31,820 nt of DNA from Acidobacteriota bacterium (GCA_003165615.1 PLWR01000654.1:1-31820); one strand, 5' to 3'; counted from the stretch's first letter, positions 1 to 7,993 are shown. Translations and numbers: made by a program. Notes: generated from the sequence alone by a model not told the origin.

Positions 1-23
1 CCGGAGTGAAATACATACCCCCC

Positions 24-215
24 TCACGCCATTATATGCCACGGCACATTGACCAGCACGATCCGCTGCGTCCCTTTCGCCATCAGCAGCGCCACGGTAT
101 GGCCAATGCCACCGGACGCGCCGGTCATCAGGGCAACTTTTCCTTCCCAAGATCCCATCGGTCGCGATGCGGAACCGCAGGGTGCATTTTTCTTCGCCGT
201 TCGTTTTATTGCCAT
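24..215 (-). pseudogene. Short-chain dehydrogenase (SDR) N-terminal fragment
   Basis: The reading frame carries the first Rossmann element of a short-chain dehydrogenase/reductase: GKVALMTGASGGIG is the glycine-rich TGxxxGxG nucleotide-binding motif, followed by a helix and a second strand (RIVLVNV). After that strand the frame stops within a few residues, whereas SDR proteins are normally about 250 residues with a YxxxK active site. Only the NAD(P)-binding start is therefore present. The gene runs toward the window edge, and only 23 bases remain beyond the stop, so I cannot tell whether a frameshift continues the protein outside. A start at the internal Met before GSWEGKVALMTG is as plausible as the first Met. 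It has no visible connection to the polysaccharide genes. Confidence 0.5.
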
Positions 216-364
216 AACGTATTCGCAACCTCATCTGCTGAATTTAGCGAACTCTTGGAGTGGCCCGGCAATGTAGAATCTATTGCCAACCAGGGCTTGG
301 CGTCAACGACTTCGATATTCCACTCCGGCCAGTGAATAACAACCTGCGGCTTCGCCGCTTGCTA

Positions 365-539
365 TGCGGAAAGGCGGAGAAGGTATGAAAAAATGCCGCG
401 CAGAGCAAAAACATCTCACGCAAAGGCGCAAAGACGCAGAGGCGCAAAGAAAACAAACCAATTATTCTTTGCGGTCTTTGCCCCTTTGCGTCTTTGCGTG
501 AAACCCTTCATTTTTTCACAGCTTCGGAGCCTTTCCGCA
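365..539. repeat. Nested inverted repeat of the CGCAAAG type
   Basis: The inner arms begin TCACGCAAAGGCGCAAAGACGC at 416 and close with TTTGCGTCTTTGCGTGA ending at 501. A second outer pair, TGCGGAAAGGC (365-375) and GCCTTTCCGCA (529-539), encloses it. The region also contains the small palindrome GCGGCTTCGCCGC just upstream. No convincing coding sequence lies between 216 and 809, so this stretch is repeat-derived. CGCAAAG-type inverted repeats are, to my knowledge, dispersed in many environmental genomes; their mobility mechanism is not visible here. Confidence 0.65.
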
Positions 540-596
540 CAACGGGGCGGCAGAGCCGCATTGAGTGCAACAGTTTTCAGCTAATTGGGACAGCCT

Positions 597-666
597 CAGC
601 TACCGCCTTTCTTCCTCCGCCTCTTGCCCATTTGCCTTATGAACCGAAGGCGGAAGGCGGTAGCTG
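597..666. repeat. Inverted repeat with 13-bp perfect arms
   Basis: CAGCTACCGCCTT (597-609) is exactly complementary to AAGGCGGTAGCTG (654-666), with a 44-base interior that itself contains CCGAAGGCGG. It is an intergenic, REP-like palindromic unit between the SDR remnant and the regulator gene. I see no promoter or gene in it. Confidence 0.6.
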
Positions 667-783
667 CTGCTATCGCACTCCAGGCGCTTCGCGCATTTTC
701 ATCGTGGTGGCGAGAATTCCGGGCTGGTGTTTTTAGATCGACAATAACGTCAGCCAGTGGCAATATAGCCGGATAACCATCGG

Positions 784-800
784 CTCAAATATTATTTGAG
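784..800. promoter_or_regulatory. Perfect palindrome overlapping the ribosome-binding site of the regulator gene
   Basis: CTCAAAT (784-790) and ATTTGAG (794-800) form a perfect 7-bp inverted repeat around ATT, ten bases before the ATG at 810. The likely Shine-Dalgarno GAGG (798-801) lies inside the right arm. As DNA it could be an operator for a dimeric HTH protein, possibly the LuxR-type product itself. As RNA, a short hairpin could mask the ribosome-binding site. The sequence alone does not separate these. Confidence 0.4.
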
Positions 801-809
801 GTTCAGTCC

Positions 810-1529
810 ATGAGGTTAGGGGTCATCAGCCGCCTTTCGTTATCCCGAAGGGGACTATGCGCCCTGCTCGCCTCGAGCAAAAATTGCTCGATCGTATTGG
901 ACCTTCCATCCATCCCGGAGGATGTCGAAGTCCTGCGCAAGGCGCAGCCGGAGGTTCTGCTCCTGCACGCGAACGGCGGCGATTCGGATTTCGAAATCGT
1001 CTCCCGTCTGCGCAATGTCGCGCCCGAAATCAAGATCCTGCTCTTCCTGGACGCGGCCGACGAGGAGGTGGAGTTTCAGGCGATCCGGGCGGGGAGCTGC
1101 GGATGCGTCTCCAATGCCTCTGACCTGGATACGTTACTGAAGGCCATCGGCGTTGTCGGACGGGGCGAAATCTGGGTAAGCCGCCGCGTGGCGTCGCGGC
1201 TGATCACTAAGCTGTCGGAGGCGCCGGACAGCCCCGACTCCAACGGGCTCACGCCGCGGGAATGGAAGGTCCTGGGGCTGCTGGCCAGCGGCACTCGCAA
1301 CAAGGAAATCGCCAACCGCCTTTCTGTTTCAGAGAATACGGTGAAGACCCACCTTTATACCATCTACCGCAAGATCAACGTGGATTGCCGGCTGGCCGCC
1401 ACGCTCTACTATTTCCAGCATGCTAAGTCCGAGGGAAAATACCCCCACAAATCCACCCCGCCCCCGGAAAAGCCAAGAAAGAAGGATGTTGTCCGCCCGG
1501 ACAAGGACGAGGATTCCCCGGCGGAATGA
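810..1529 (+). CDS. LuxR/NarL-type regulator with degenerate receiver domain
   Basis: A 239-residue protein with a receiver-like N-terminal domain (about 1-125) and a clear LuxR-type helix-turn-helix (about 146-194: GLTPREWKVLGLLASG, KEIANRLSVSENTVKTHL). The receiver looks non-phosphorylatable. Where NarL-type receivers have an acidic pair near the start, this has SR (VISRLSLSRRGL). The phospho-acceptor position is His53 (EVLLLHANGG), and the conserved lysine position is Asn102 (GCVSNAS). It is therefore probably a pseudo-receiver that responds to something other than phosphorylation, or acts constitutively. The C-terminal tail is charged and proline-rich. The start is ATG with GAGG eight bases upstream. 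Its position at the head of the polysaccharide locus suggests a local regulator; the target is inferred, not shown. Confidence 0.85.
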   Translation: MRLGVISRLSLSRRGLCALLASSKNCSIVLDLPSIPEDVEVLRKAQPEVLLLHANGGDSDFEIVSRLRNVAPEIKILLFLDAADEEVEFQAIRAGSCGCVSNASDLDTLLKAIGVVGRGEIWVSRRVASRLITKLSEAPDSPDSNGLTPREWKVLGLLASGTRNKEIANRLSVSENTVKTHLYTIYRKINVDCRLAATLYYFQHAKSEGKYPHKSTPPPEKPRKKDVVRPDKDEDSPAE

Positions 1530-1584
1530 ATCTGCAAGAAAATGCAATTTTCACTGCAAAGGCGCGGAGAGAAAATCACCCGTG

Positions 1585-1637
1585 CTGTCATCCTGAGTGC
1601 AGCGAAGGCCCCCTGTATTTGAATCTTGAGATGACAG
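1585..1637. repeat. Dispersed CTGTCATyCTGAG inverted repeat
   Basis: CTGTCATCCTGAG (1585-1597) is partly complementary to CTTGAGATGACAG (1625-1637), with GTGCAGCGAAGG following the left arm. The same family occurs at 6618-6649. It lies in the 450-base gap between the regulator and PilZ genes; the rest of that gap shows only weak promoter-like signals. Confidence 0.55.
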
Positions 1638-1888
1638 GGTGAGGGATTCTTCCCCATCCTGTTCAGCCCCGCCCTTCCGGCAACCCCCAAAAGTGTCTCA
1701 GCGGGGTGAGAAATCCGGATCCACCTCATCACAATGGGTTAGGAAATCATGGCAAGGTGCAACCCGATCTTCCTAATCCATTTCCTCTTTTGCCCTGGTC
1801 TTTGCCCGGCATTTTTGTAGGGAGATCGGGGGATGTAATCGGCCTCCACCTCACACCATTTAGTCTGCAAACTCATGCCGACAGGCGA

Positions 1889-1917
1889 TTGTGTTTCCTG
1901 CTGCAAACAATTAAAAA
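1889..1917 (+). promoter_or_regulatory. Weak sigma70-like promoter candidate upstream of PilZ
   Basis: TTGTGT (1889-1894) and TAAAAA (1912-1917) are separated by exactly 17 bases. The match is 3/6 and 4/6 to the sigma70 consensus, so this is only a candidate. It would place a start point about 55 bases before the PilZ ATG. Confidence 0.2.
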
Positions 1918-1981
1918 GGACCCTCATTCGTAATCGTCAGCTACCGTGACTGCCTCAACGGAAATAGAAGGGCTATTCCCA

Positions 1982-2332
1982 ATGCGTGATGCAAAACGAT
2001 TTGAGATTCGATGTCCGGTGACCGTCCAGGTTTCCAATGGACAGAACCACAAGGTGAAAGTGCAGGGAGTGCTCTATGACATCGGCGTTGACGGGGCCCG
2101 AGTGGCGCTCAAGCAACCCGTACCGCCCGGCACCAAAATCACTCTGTTCGCACACTTTCGGGACCCGGAGGAACAGGTCACGACGATGCGTTTTGAAGGA
2201 ATCGTGCAGCGCCTCCAGGAGGAGCCGCGATTCCAAATTGCCGTGAATTTCCAAGGGACGGGCCGCTTCCTGCAAAAGCAGATCGTTGATCTTCACGCCT
2301 TGAAGGCTGCCGGCGCAGATGAAGCAAGCTGA
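1982..2332 (+). CDS. PilZ-domain protein, probable c-di-GMP receptor
   Basis: A single PilZ domain fills this 116-residue protein. The N-terminal RxxxR motif is present (RDAKRFEIR). The second c-di-GMP-contact motif, usually D/NxSxxG, appears as DIGVDG, with Gly in place of Ser, so nucleotide binding is likely but not certain. The remainder is a compact beta-barrel pattern. I chose the ATG at 1982 because it places the RxxxR motif near the N-terminus, as is usual, and GAAGGG lies upstream; a GTG at 1946 is an alternative that adds 12 residues. It is the only gene between the LuxR-type regulator and the antiterminator. The context suggests that c-di-GMP feeds into control or assembly of the exopolysaccharide, which is an inference. 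Confidence 0.8.
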   Translation: MRDAKRFEIRCPVTVQVSNGQNHKVKVQGVLYDIGVDGARVALKQPVPPGTKITLFAHFRDPEEQVTTMRFEGIVQRLQEEPRFQIAVNFQGTGRFLQKQIVDLHALKAAGADEAS

Positions 2333-2344
2333 AGATTGGCGCCT

Positions 2345-2394
2345 GTAGCGCCGTCCTTTAGGGCGGCACATGCCGGGCTGAAGCCCGGCGCTAC
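2345..2394. repeat. GTAG/CTAC-bounded composite REP
   Basis: The unit begins GTAGCGC and ends GCGCTAC. It contains two hairpin elements, CGTCCTTTAGGGCG and GCCGGGCTGAAGCCCGGC, in opposed halves. It follows the PilZ stop by 12 bases. It is the first of a series of similarly built repeats that extends to about 19 kb. Confidence 0.75.
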
Positions 2395-2416
2395 AACACT
2401 GACCCTGACCATCGAA

Positions 2417-2471
2417 GGAACGGCGATTGGCGTTCCGTAAGACGTTGCCCCGGGAGGAAAAGGCTCCTGGG
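2417..2471 (+). promoter_or_regulatory. Leader with two hairpins before the UpxY-like gene
   Basis: Two consecutive stem-loops can form in RNA: GGAACG (2417-2422) with CGTTCC (2431-2436), and CCCGGGAG (2449-2456) with CTCCTGGG (2464-2471) including one G-U pair around the loop GAAAAGG. They lie directly before the ribosome-binding site of the NusG-paralogue gene. NusG paralogues such as RfaH and LoaP recognise an element in the 5' leader of the operons they control, so this is a candidate recruitment element. Neither stem is followed by a U-tract, which argues against a plain terminator. Confidence 0.35.
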
Positions 2472-2490
2472 AGTCAAAGGGCGGAGCTAC

Positions 2491-3084
2491 GTGCTGGATA
2501 ACGACACCCGATCACTTGCGGCCCCCCGGCCATGGAACGCAGGCTGGCTGGCAATCCACACCCGCCACCAGCATGAGAGCCTGGCGGCGCGTTCTCTTGC
2601 CTGCAAGGGATTTGAAGTGTTCCTGCCGCAATACGCCTCCGTTCGGCAATGGAGTGACCGAACCAGGGAACTTTCCGCGCCCCTGTTCCCCGGCTACGTC
2701 TTCTTGCGCGGGGAACTTGAACACCAGTTCAGAATCCTGACCACGCCCGGGGTCCTGGGTTGGGTGGCCTTCGCCGGCGTGCCCGCCATCATTCCCGATG
2801 CGGAGATCGAGGCGGTGCGCCAAACCCTTGCGCGCCGCGTGCACGTTGAACCCTATCCCTTCTTGAAGTGCGGAGATTGGGTTCGAGTCAAGGCTGGTCC
2901 GCTGGAGGGCATTGAGGGAATCCTGGTGCGCAACAAAAAGCAGTTCCGGCTGGTGCTGTCCGTCCAACTCCTCCAGAAGTCCGCGGCGGTGGAAGTGGAC
3001 GCGTGGGCGGTAGAGCGTGCGCCCCGGCACCAACAACCCGGCTCCGCCAGTTCCTATACTCTCAACCCCTGCCCTTGCGCTTAA
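2491..3084 (+). CDS. UpxY/RfaH-type transcription antiterminator (NusG paralogue)
   Basis: A 197-residue NusG-family protein. The N-terminal NGN domain is recognisable (GWLAIHTRHQHESLAARSL, EVFLPQYASVRQW, LFPGYVFLRGE). A KOW-type domain starts near residue 127 (GDWVRVKAGPLEGIEGILV). This arrangement fits the specialised NusG paralogues (UpxY, RfaH, LoaP) that bind RNA polymerase and promote read-through of long polysaccharide operons. Its place immediately before the export and chain-length genes fits that role. The start is GTG with GGAG four bases upstream, and no ATG gives a better N-terminus. The last 20 residues are unstructured and not conserved in the family. It probably acts on the genes downstream; that target is inferred from position. 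Confidence 0.88.
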   Translation: MLDNDTRSLAAPRPWNAGWLAIHTRHQHESLAARSLACKGFEVFLPQYASVRQWSDRTRELSAPLFPGYVFLRGELEHQFRILTTPGVLGWVAFAGVPAIIPDAEIEAVRQTLARRVHVEPYPFLKCGDWVRVKAGPLEGIEGILVRNKKQFRLVLSVQLLQKSAAVEVDAWAVERAPRHQQPGSASSYTLNPCPCA

Positions 3085-3091
3085 GGGATGC

Positions 3092-3126
3092 TCTTCTCTG
3101 TGATCTCTGTGCCTCTGTGGTGAATC
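3092..3126. repeat. Half-copy of the CACAGAG-type repeat
   Basis: The segment reads CTCTGTG / CTCTGTG / CTCTGTGG in close succession and ends GGTGAATC. It corresponds to one arm of the larger inverted repeat at 19012-19122. It occupies the 75-base gap between the antiterminator and the export gene. Confidence 0.5.
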
Positions 3127-3159
3127 TTTTCTTCCCGGCACTCAAACAGGAGACCTGAA

Positions 3160-4236
3160 ATGATCGAGTCGGCTGGCAAGACGCGAAGCCCTCTGAGAAA
3201 ATTCCATGGAGGCAAGTTAGTTGCCGTCTGTATACTTATCCTGGCCTGCTGCCCGCTCCTCGCGGCGCAGACCACGGCCAGCATCGACCCTCCATCAGAA
3301 GTTATATCGGCCACCACCTCGCGGGCGGTTTCCGCGCTGACCCTGCCGGATTGCATCATTAGTCCGGACGATGTCCTAACCATCAGCGTCTATGATGCTC
3401 CTGATGTCACCGGCGATTACCGCGTCAGCCCCACCGGCGAAATCGAGATCCCCCTGCTCCCAACACCCATCGTGGCTGCAGGACGGACACCTGCTCAGCT
3501 TTCCGAGCTGATCAGCGAGAGATACCGCGTGTCCGAAATCTACACCCATCCGCGTGTGACCGTGGCCATCAAGGAATCGCGTGTCCATGCCATCGCCATC
3601 GCCGGAGCGGTGAAGAAACCCCAAATCTATCCCGTTTTCGGAAGGACCACGTTGTTGGATCTCCTGTCACAGGCAGAAGGCCTTGCGGATGACTCTGGCA
3701 GTTTGGCGATTGTAACCCGAGGGGATATCGCCATGCAGATCCTCAAGTCGACCGATGCCTGTGGGACCGCGAACCAACATCCCTTTTGCGATAGCACCTT
3801 CAGCGTGGACCTCAGCCGGCTGACGGAAATGGGTGACCCGCTTCTCAACGTCGACCTGTACCCTGGCGACCGCGTCACCGTGCAACGCGCCGGAATCGTT
3901 TATGTGGTGGGCGCGGTAAATAAGCCGGGAGGCTTCCCCTTGAAGACCGGTCAGGAGAAGATGACGGTCATTCAAGCGCTGGCATTAGCCGAAGATCTAA
4001 AGCCCACCGCCGCCCAAAAGAGAGCCATGATCATTCGGAAAAATCCGGCGTCGGCGGACGGACGCGAAGAAATCGCGGTCAACCTCACCAAGGTGCTGGA
4101 AGGCCATGAGCACGATTCCCAACTGCAGGCCAATGACATTCTTTTTGTTCCCGACAGTGCCGGGAAAAGAGCCTTGCGCCGGGGCGCCGAGGCTGCCGTC
4201 ACCGCTGCCACGTGGGGAATAATTTATCACTACTGA
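3160..4236 (+). CDS. Outer-membrane polysaccharide export protein (Wza-like)
   Basis: A 358-residue protein with an N-terminal signal segment (residues about 19-37, VAVCILILACCPLLAAQ). A Poly_export domain follows from about residue 65 (ISPDDVLTISVYDAPDVTG, YRVSPTGEIEIPLL). Two SLBB-type segments come next (about 150-235 and 243-310; AGAVKKPQIYPVFGRTT and VGAVNKPGGFPLKTG). In the Wza family these form the periplasmic ring and outer-membrane exit channel for polymer. The ILAC sequence could be a lipobox but is not the classical form, so lipidation is uncertain. The start is ATG with AGGAG seven bases upstream. The adjacent Wzc-like gene supplies the usual partner. Confidence 0.92.
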   Translation: MIESAGKTRSPLRKFHGGKLVAVCILILACCPLLAAQTTASIDPPSEVISATTSRAVSALTLPDCIISPDDVLTISVYDAPDVTGDYRVSPTGEIEIPLLPTPIVAAGRTPAQLSELISERYRVSEIYTHPRVTVAIKESRVHAIAIAGAVKKPQIYPVFGRTTLLDLLSQAEGLADDSGSLAIVTRGDIAMQILKSTDACGTANQHPFCDSTFSVDLSRLTEMGDPLLNVDLYPGDRVTVQRAGIVYVVGAVNKPGGFPLKTGQEKMTVIQALALAEDLKPTAAQKRAMIIRKNPASADGREEIAVNLTKVLEGHEHDSQLQANDILFVPDSAGKRALRRGAEAAVTAATWGIIYHY

Positions 4237-4294
4237 GGATGGGTAATATCTATTCGACTTATGTCAACGATCATCAGTTTCCGGGGTAAAAGAC

Positions 4295-6553
4295 ATGTCT
4301 GATCATCAAGCTCTATCGCCGCGCGGGCCCAGGGTGCCGGAAGTGACGCACCCGCCTGCCGGCCAGGTCTTCGATATCGAGGCGCAGGAATTCGACAGCT
4401 TCAGCTATCTGCGCATCTATTGGAACATCATCAGCAAGCGCCGCTGGACCATCCTCAGCGTCGCCTTCATCGTGACCCTGCTGGTGGCGATCGCCTCCAT
4501 CAAGATGACGCCGATTTATGAAGCCACGGTGCGACTCGACATCGAGGCTGACACGCTGCAGATTCAGTCGCTGAATGATTTTTTTCGCCAGGTCCCCACC
4601 GACGAGGCCTTCCTGGGAACGCAAATTCAGGTTCTCGAGGGCGTCAGCCTGGCGGAGCGCACGATTGAGCAAGTCGGAATTCTGAAAGACCCGAGGTGGG
4701 TCAACGCCATTCAGCAAAGTGGCGGCCCGTTTTCATCCGAACCCGCCACCTCAGCGGACGAGCTGATGAAGCCCTTCCGGCGTTCTCTGCATGTCCAGAA
4801 AGTGCGCGACAGTCACGTGGTCACGGTCAGTTTCGAGAGCGCGGATCCCCATCTTTCCGCCCAAGTCGCCAATGCGCTGGCGGACAACTACATCGAATCC
4901 AACTTCCGGCAGAAGTACGATGCCACGCGCCAGGCTTCCGGGTGGATGGAACAGCAGCTCGACGAACTGAAAGCCAAGGTGGAAAAATCCCAGCAGGCGC
5001 TGGTCGATTACGAGCGGCAAAACGCCATCGTCAATATCAGCGACAAGGAGAGTGTGGTCGAGCAGCGCATGGCGGACCTCAGTCGCGACCTGACCAACGC
5101 CCAAAGCGATCGGCTGCAAAAGGAGTCGGTCTACGAGCTCGTGCGCTCGAACCAATCGCAAGTCGCCTCCGTGGCGCAAAACGACCTCTTGCAACATCTG
5201 GAAGAAAAGTATGCCGATTTGAAATCGCAATACGTTGACACCCTGGAGCAATCGGGGCCAAAACACCCCAAGGCTGAGCGCCTGCAGAGTCAGGTGGATG
5301 AGGTCGAATCGCTGATCGAGCGGGAACGCAGCCGGATTGTGGAGAGGATGCGGAATGACTACATGGCCGCGCTGGGCCGGGAGAGGCTCCTCGCGGCCGC
5401 CGTGGCCAACGAAAAGGTCGAGGTGGGCGTACTCAATCAACTCCTGATCGAACACAATCTGCTGAAGCGCGAGTCTGATACCAATCAACAGCTTTATGAC
5501 AACCTGCTGCAGCGGCTCAAGGATGCCACGGTTTCGGCGGGTCTGCGCGCCACCAATATCCATGTGATCGACCCGGCCAAACCTCCCCGGCGGCCGGTTC
5601 GTCCGCAGAAGCTTCTCAACACATTCATCGGCCTGATGGTGGGGCTGGTTCTCGGTCTGGCGCTGGCCTTTGTGAAAGAAGCTGTGGACACCTCCATCAA
5701 AAGCGTTGATGAGGCGGAGCGATTGGCGAACGCTCCGGCACTGGCGGTTGTCCCCCTCGCGCGTGATTCACATCGGCGGCAAACATCATCGCTGGCGGGA
5801 GGCAATGGCAGGACCACCGCAACGCACGGGTTGGCGCTGTTGAGTCATCCCTCTTCGCCCGTGGCAGAATCCTTCCGAACTCTGCTGACCTCGGTGGTGC
5901 TCTCCACCGCCCCTCAACCGCCCCAGGTGCTCTTGATGACCAGCTCTACCGCGGGTGAGGGCAAGACGGTCACATCTCTCAACCTGGCGATTGCACTCGC
6001 TCAAAGGGGGGAGCCAACCCTGCTGATCGATGCCGACCTTCGCCATCCCAGCATCGGGAAGGTGCTTAATCTGGTGAATGGAACGGGCCTCGCAACTTAT
6101 CTCACGGGAGCGCACGACATCGAAACCGCGCTGCGGGATTTTCCGCCCGTGCCCACGCTTTGGGCGATGCCCGCTGGTCCCACGCCCCCCAATCCGGCGC
6201 AACTGCTTTCTTCCTCGGCCATGGAATCGATGCTGCGGGAATTGCGCAAGCGCTTCAAGTTCGTGGTGATCGATTCCCCGCCCGTGCTTCCCGTCACCGA
6301 TGCGATGATCCTCTCAACTTTGGTGGATGGAGTGGTCTTTGTCGTGGAAAGCGGAGCCACCGTTCGCGGCGCAGTGACGCGGGCGCGCAAGATTCTGCAA
6401 AATGTCGGCGCCAACGTGCTGGGCATCGTCCTGAATAAAGTGGACGTGCGTCATGACGGATACTATGGCGAATATGGTCATTACTATTACCGCGCGGATG
6501 ACAAAGAGCTGCCAGTGAAATCGGAAGTGGCCAGTTCACACCTTCCGGGATAG
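4295..6553 (+). CDS. Polysaccharide co-polymerase with tyrosine kinase domain (Wzc/GumC type)
   Basis: A 752-residue inner-membrane protein that joins chain-length control to a bacterial tyrosine (BY) kinase. The Wzz-like part has a first membrane segment near residues 50-70 (RWTILSVAFIVTLLVAIASI), a long periplasmic coiled-coil region (about 190-400), a PxxP-like stretch (DPAKPPRRPVRP) and a second membrane segment near 443-468. The cytoplasmic kinase has Walker A STAGEGKT (about 549-556), Walker A' LLIDADLRHP (about 576) and Walker B FVVIDSPP (about 655). It ends with a tyrosine cluster, GYYGEYGHYYYRAD (about 722-735), the usual autophosphorylation tail. Kinase and co-polymerase are on one chain, as in proteobacterial Wzc. 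It should set polymer length and gate export through the Wza-like protein. Confidence 0.93.
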   Translation: MSDHQALSPRGPRVPEVTHPPAGQVFDIEAQEFDSFSYLRIYWNIISKRRWTILSVAFIVTLLVAIASIKMTPIYEATVRLDIEADTLQIQSLNDFFRQVPTDEAFLGTQIQVLEGVSLAERTIEQVGILKDPRWVNAIQQSGGPFSSEPATSADELMKPFRRSLHVQKVRDSHVVTVSFESADPHLSAQVANALADNYIESNFRQKYDATRQASGWMEQQLDELKAKVEKSQQALVDYERQNAIVNISDKESVVEQRMADLSRDLTNAQSDRLQKESVYELVRSNQSQVASVAQNDLLQHLEEKYADLKSQYVDTLEQSGPKHPKAERLQSQVDEVESLIERERSRIVERMRNDYMAALGRERLLAAAVANEKVEVGVLNQLLIEHNLLKRESDTNQQLYDNLLQRLKDATVSAGLRATNIHVIDPAKPPRRPVRPQKLLNTFIGLMVGLVLGLALAFVKEAVDTSIKSVDEAERLANAPALAVVPLARDSHRRQTSSLAGGNGRTTATHGLALLSHPSSPVAESFRTLLTSVVLSTAPQPPQVLLMTSSTAGEGKTVTSLNLAIALAQRGEPTLLIDADLRHPSIGKVLNLVNGTGLATYLTGAHDIETALRDFPPVPTLWAMPAGPTPPNPAQLLSSSAMESMLRELRKRFKFVVIDSPPVLPVTDAMILSTLVDGVVFVVESGATVRGAVTRARKILQNVGANVLGIVLNKVDVRHDGYYGEYGHYYYRADDKELPVKSEVASSHLPG

Positions 6554-6617
6554 TGGAACTCCGAGCGCGAGATGTGGGAAGGGCGGAGCGTTGAAGTTTG
6601 CCGCCGAATGTCCCCAT

Positions 6618-6649
6618 GCTGTCATTCTGAGCGCAGCGAAGAATCTCGC
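6618..6649. repeat. Dispersed CTGTCATTCTGAG repeat copy
   Basis: GCTGTCATTCTGAGCGCAGC followed by GAAGAATCTCGC is a second member of the repeat family at 1585-1637, here as a single arm. It sits between the Wzc-like and TPR genes. Confidence 0.55.
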
Positions 6650-6678
6650 TCTGCCTGCTCCTGACAACGTCTGATTTC

Positions 6679-7989
6679 ATGCCCCCTTTCTCTGTAAATC
6701 ATGTTGAGTTCTCGCTGCAGTCTCGCCGGCGTTCGGGAATGTTTCTTTCCCTGGCGGCGCTGGTGACGCTCGTAGGGAGCGCAGAAGCCATCAAGATTGC
6801 GGCGGTCACAACGCTGGGGAAATCAGGCGATGTATCTGCGGTGCAGAAGGCGCTTGCCATGGACCCCGGCAACCCGATCCTGCATGACCGGCTTACTCAG
6901 CTCTATGGCGATTCTCCGGAACAATCGAATCTCTCCACGGCATTGCAAGAGGCGCGTCGGGCGACGGCATTGAATCCCAACAAATCCGATTACTGGCTGA
7001 CCCTCGCCTCCACTTGCGAATCTCTGAGCGACAACGCTTGCGCCGACCAGGCGGTCGAGCGGGCGCTCGATCTTTCCCCCATGGCGCCGCAAGTTTGGTG
7101 GGTCGCGGGCAATCACTACTTGCGCACGGACCGTCCCGATTCTGCTCTGCCCTGCTTCCACCGCCTGCTCGAGCTGAGCCCTGGCTACGCCGCGCCGACC
7201 TTTGCGCTCACCCTGCGCGCTTACGACGACCCGAAGATGATTCTCGCCAAGGTCATAGGCAATGAAGAAGATCCCCAACTGGGATTGGCCTTCGCGGACT
7301 TTATGAGCGCGAATAATGACTTCGACGCGGCCCACCAAGCCTGGACACGGATTGCCAGCAAAGGCGCCCCGTTCCCCTTTGCGGCCGTGCAGCCCTACCT
7401 CGAGCGCTTGTTGGGCCAAGCGCAGTATCAGGAAGCTCGAACGATCTGGTCGCAACTCGAAGGGCGTGGCGTAATCTCCAAACCTGCGGACAGCGAGCCT
7501 GGCAATCTGCTATTCAACGGCGGCTTTGAGCAACCGCCCTTGGGAGCAGGATTCGATTGGCGCTCACAACCGTCGTCCTACGTTTCCGTGGATTTCGCCG
7601 ACGCGTCACCCTACGCAGGGGCGCATTGCCTTCGCGTCGATTTCCCGGTCGGCCAGAATGATGAATTCGAACCGGTCTACCAGATTGTTCCTGTGGTCCA
7701 TGATCAGGCCTACACGCTCACGGCTTACGTTCGCAGCCGGGATATCACCTCTGACAGCGGGCCGCGCTTGCGTGTGACCGATCCAGACTGCCCAAGCTGC
7801 CTGGATGCCTCGACGGATACAACGGTGGGCAGCACTCCCTGGCACAAGGTCACGCTGAGGTTCTCTGCCGGCCCAAAAACGCAGGCGGTGCGGGTTTCCG
7901 TTTGGCGGCCACGCAGCCGGGTTTTCCCCATGGAAATCTCGGGAACCTTTTGGCTCGATGCCGTTTCCGTCCGCGCGGAACAGCAGTGA
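6679..7989 (+). CDS. TPR protein with C-terminal carbohydrate-binding-like domain
   Basis: A 436-residue protein that begins with a signal or anchor segment (FLSLAALVTLVGSAEA). Several tetratricopeptide-like helical repeats follow (about 45-250; for example ATALNPNKSDYWLTLAS and ALDLSPMAPQVWWVAG). The C-terminal third starts with NLLFNGGFEQPPLGAGFDWR and continues as a beta-rich domain that resembles CBM4/9-type carbohydrate-binding folds. The role in exopolysaccharide assembly is not known to me. A periplasmic scaffold that touches the polymer is a reasonable inference. The ATG at 6679 has no good ribosome-binding site; the ATG at 6739 would keep the same signal segment and is an alternative. 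The stop is followed after four bases by a GC-rich hairpin. Confidence 0.75.
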   Translation: MPPFSVNHVEFSLQSRRRSGMFLSLAALVTLVGSAEAIKIAAVTTLGKSGDVSAVQKALAMDPGNPILHDRLTQLYGDSPEQSNLSTALQEARRATALNPNKSDYWLTLASTCESLSDNACADQAVERALDLSPMAPQVWWVAGNHYLRTDRPDSALPCFHRLLELSPGYAAPTFALTLRAYDDPKMILAKVIGNEEDPQLGLAFADFMSANNDFDAAHQAWTRIASKGAPFPFAAVQPYLERLLGQAQYQEARTIWSQLEGRGVISKPADSEPGNLLFNGGFEQPPLGAGFDWRSQPSSYVSVDFADASPYAGAHCLRVDFPVGQNDEFEPVYQIVPVVHDQAYTLTAYVRSRDITSDSGPRLRVTDPDCPSCLDASTDTTVGSTPWHKVTLRFSAGPKTQAVRVSVWRPRSRVFPMEISGTFWLDAVSVRAEQQ

Positions 7990-7993
7990 CTAT

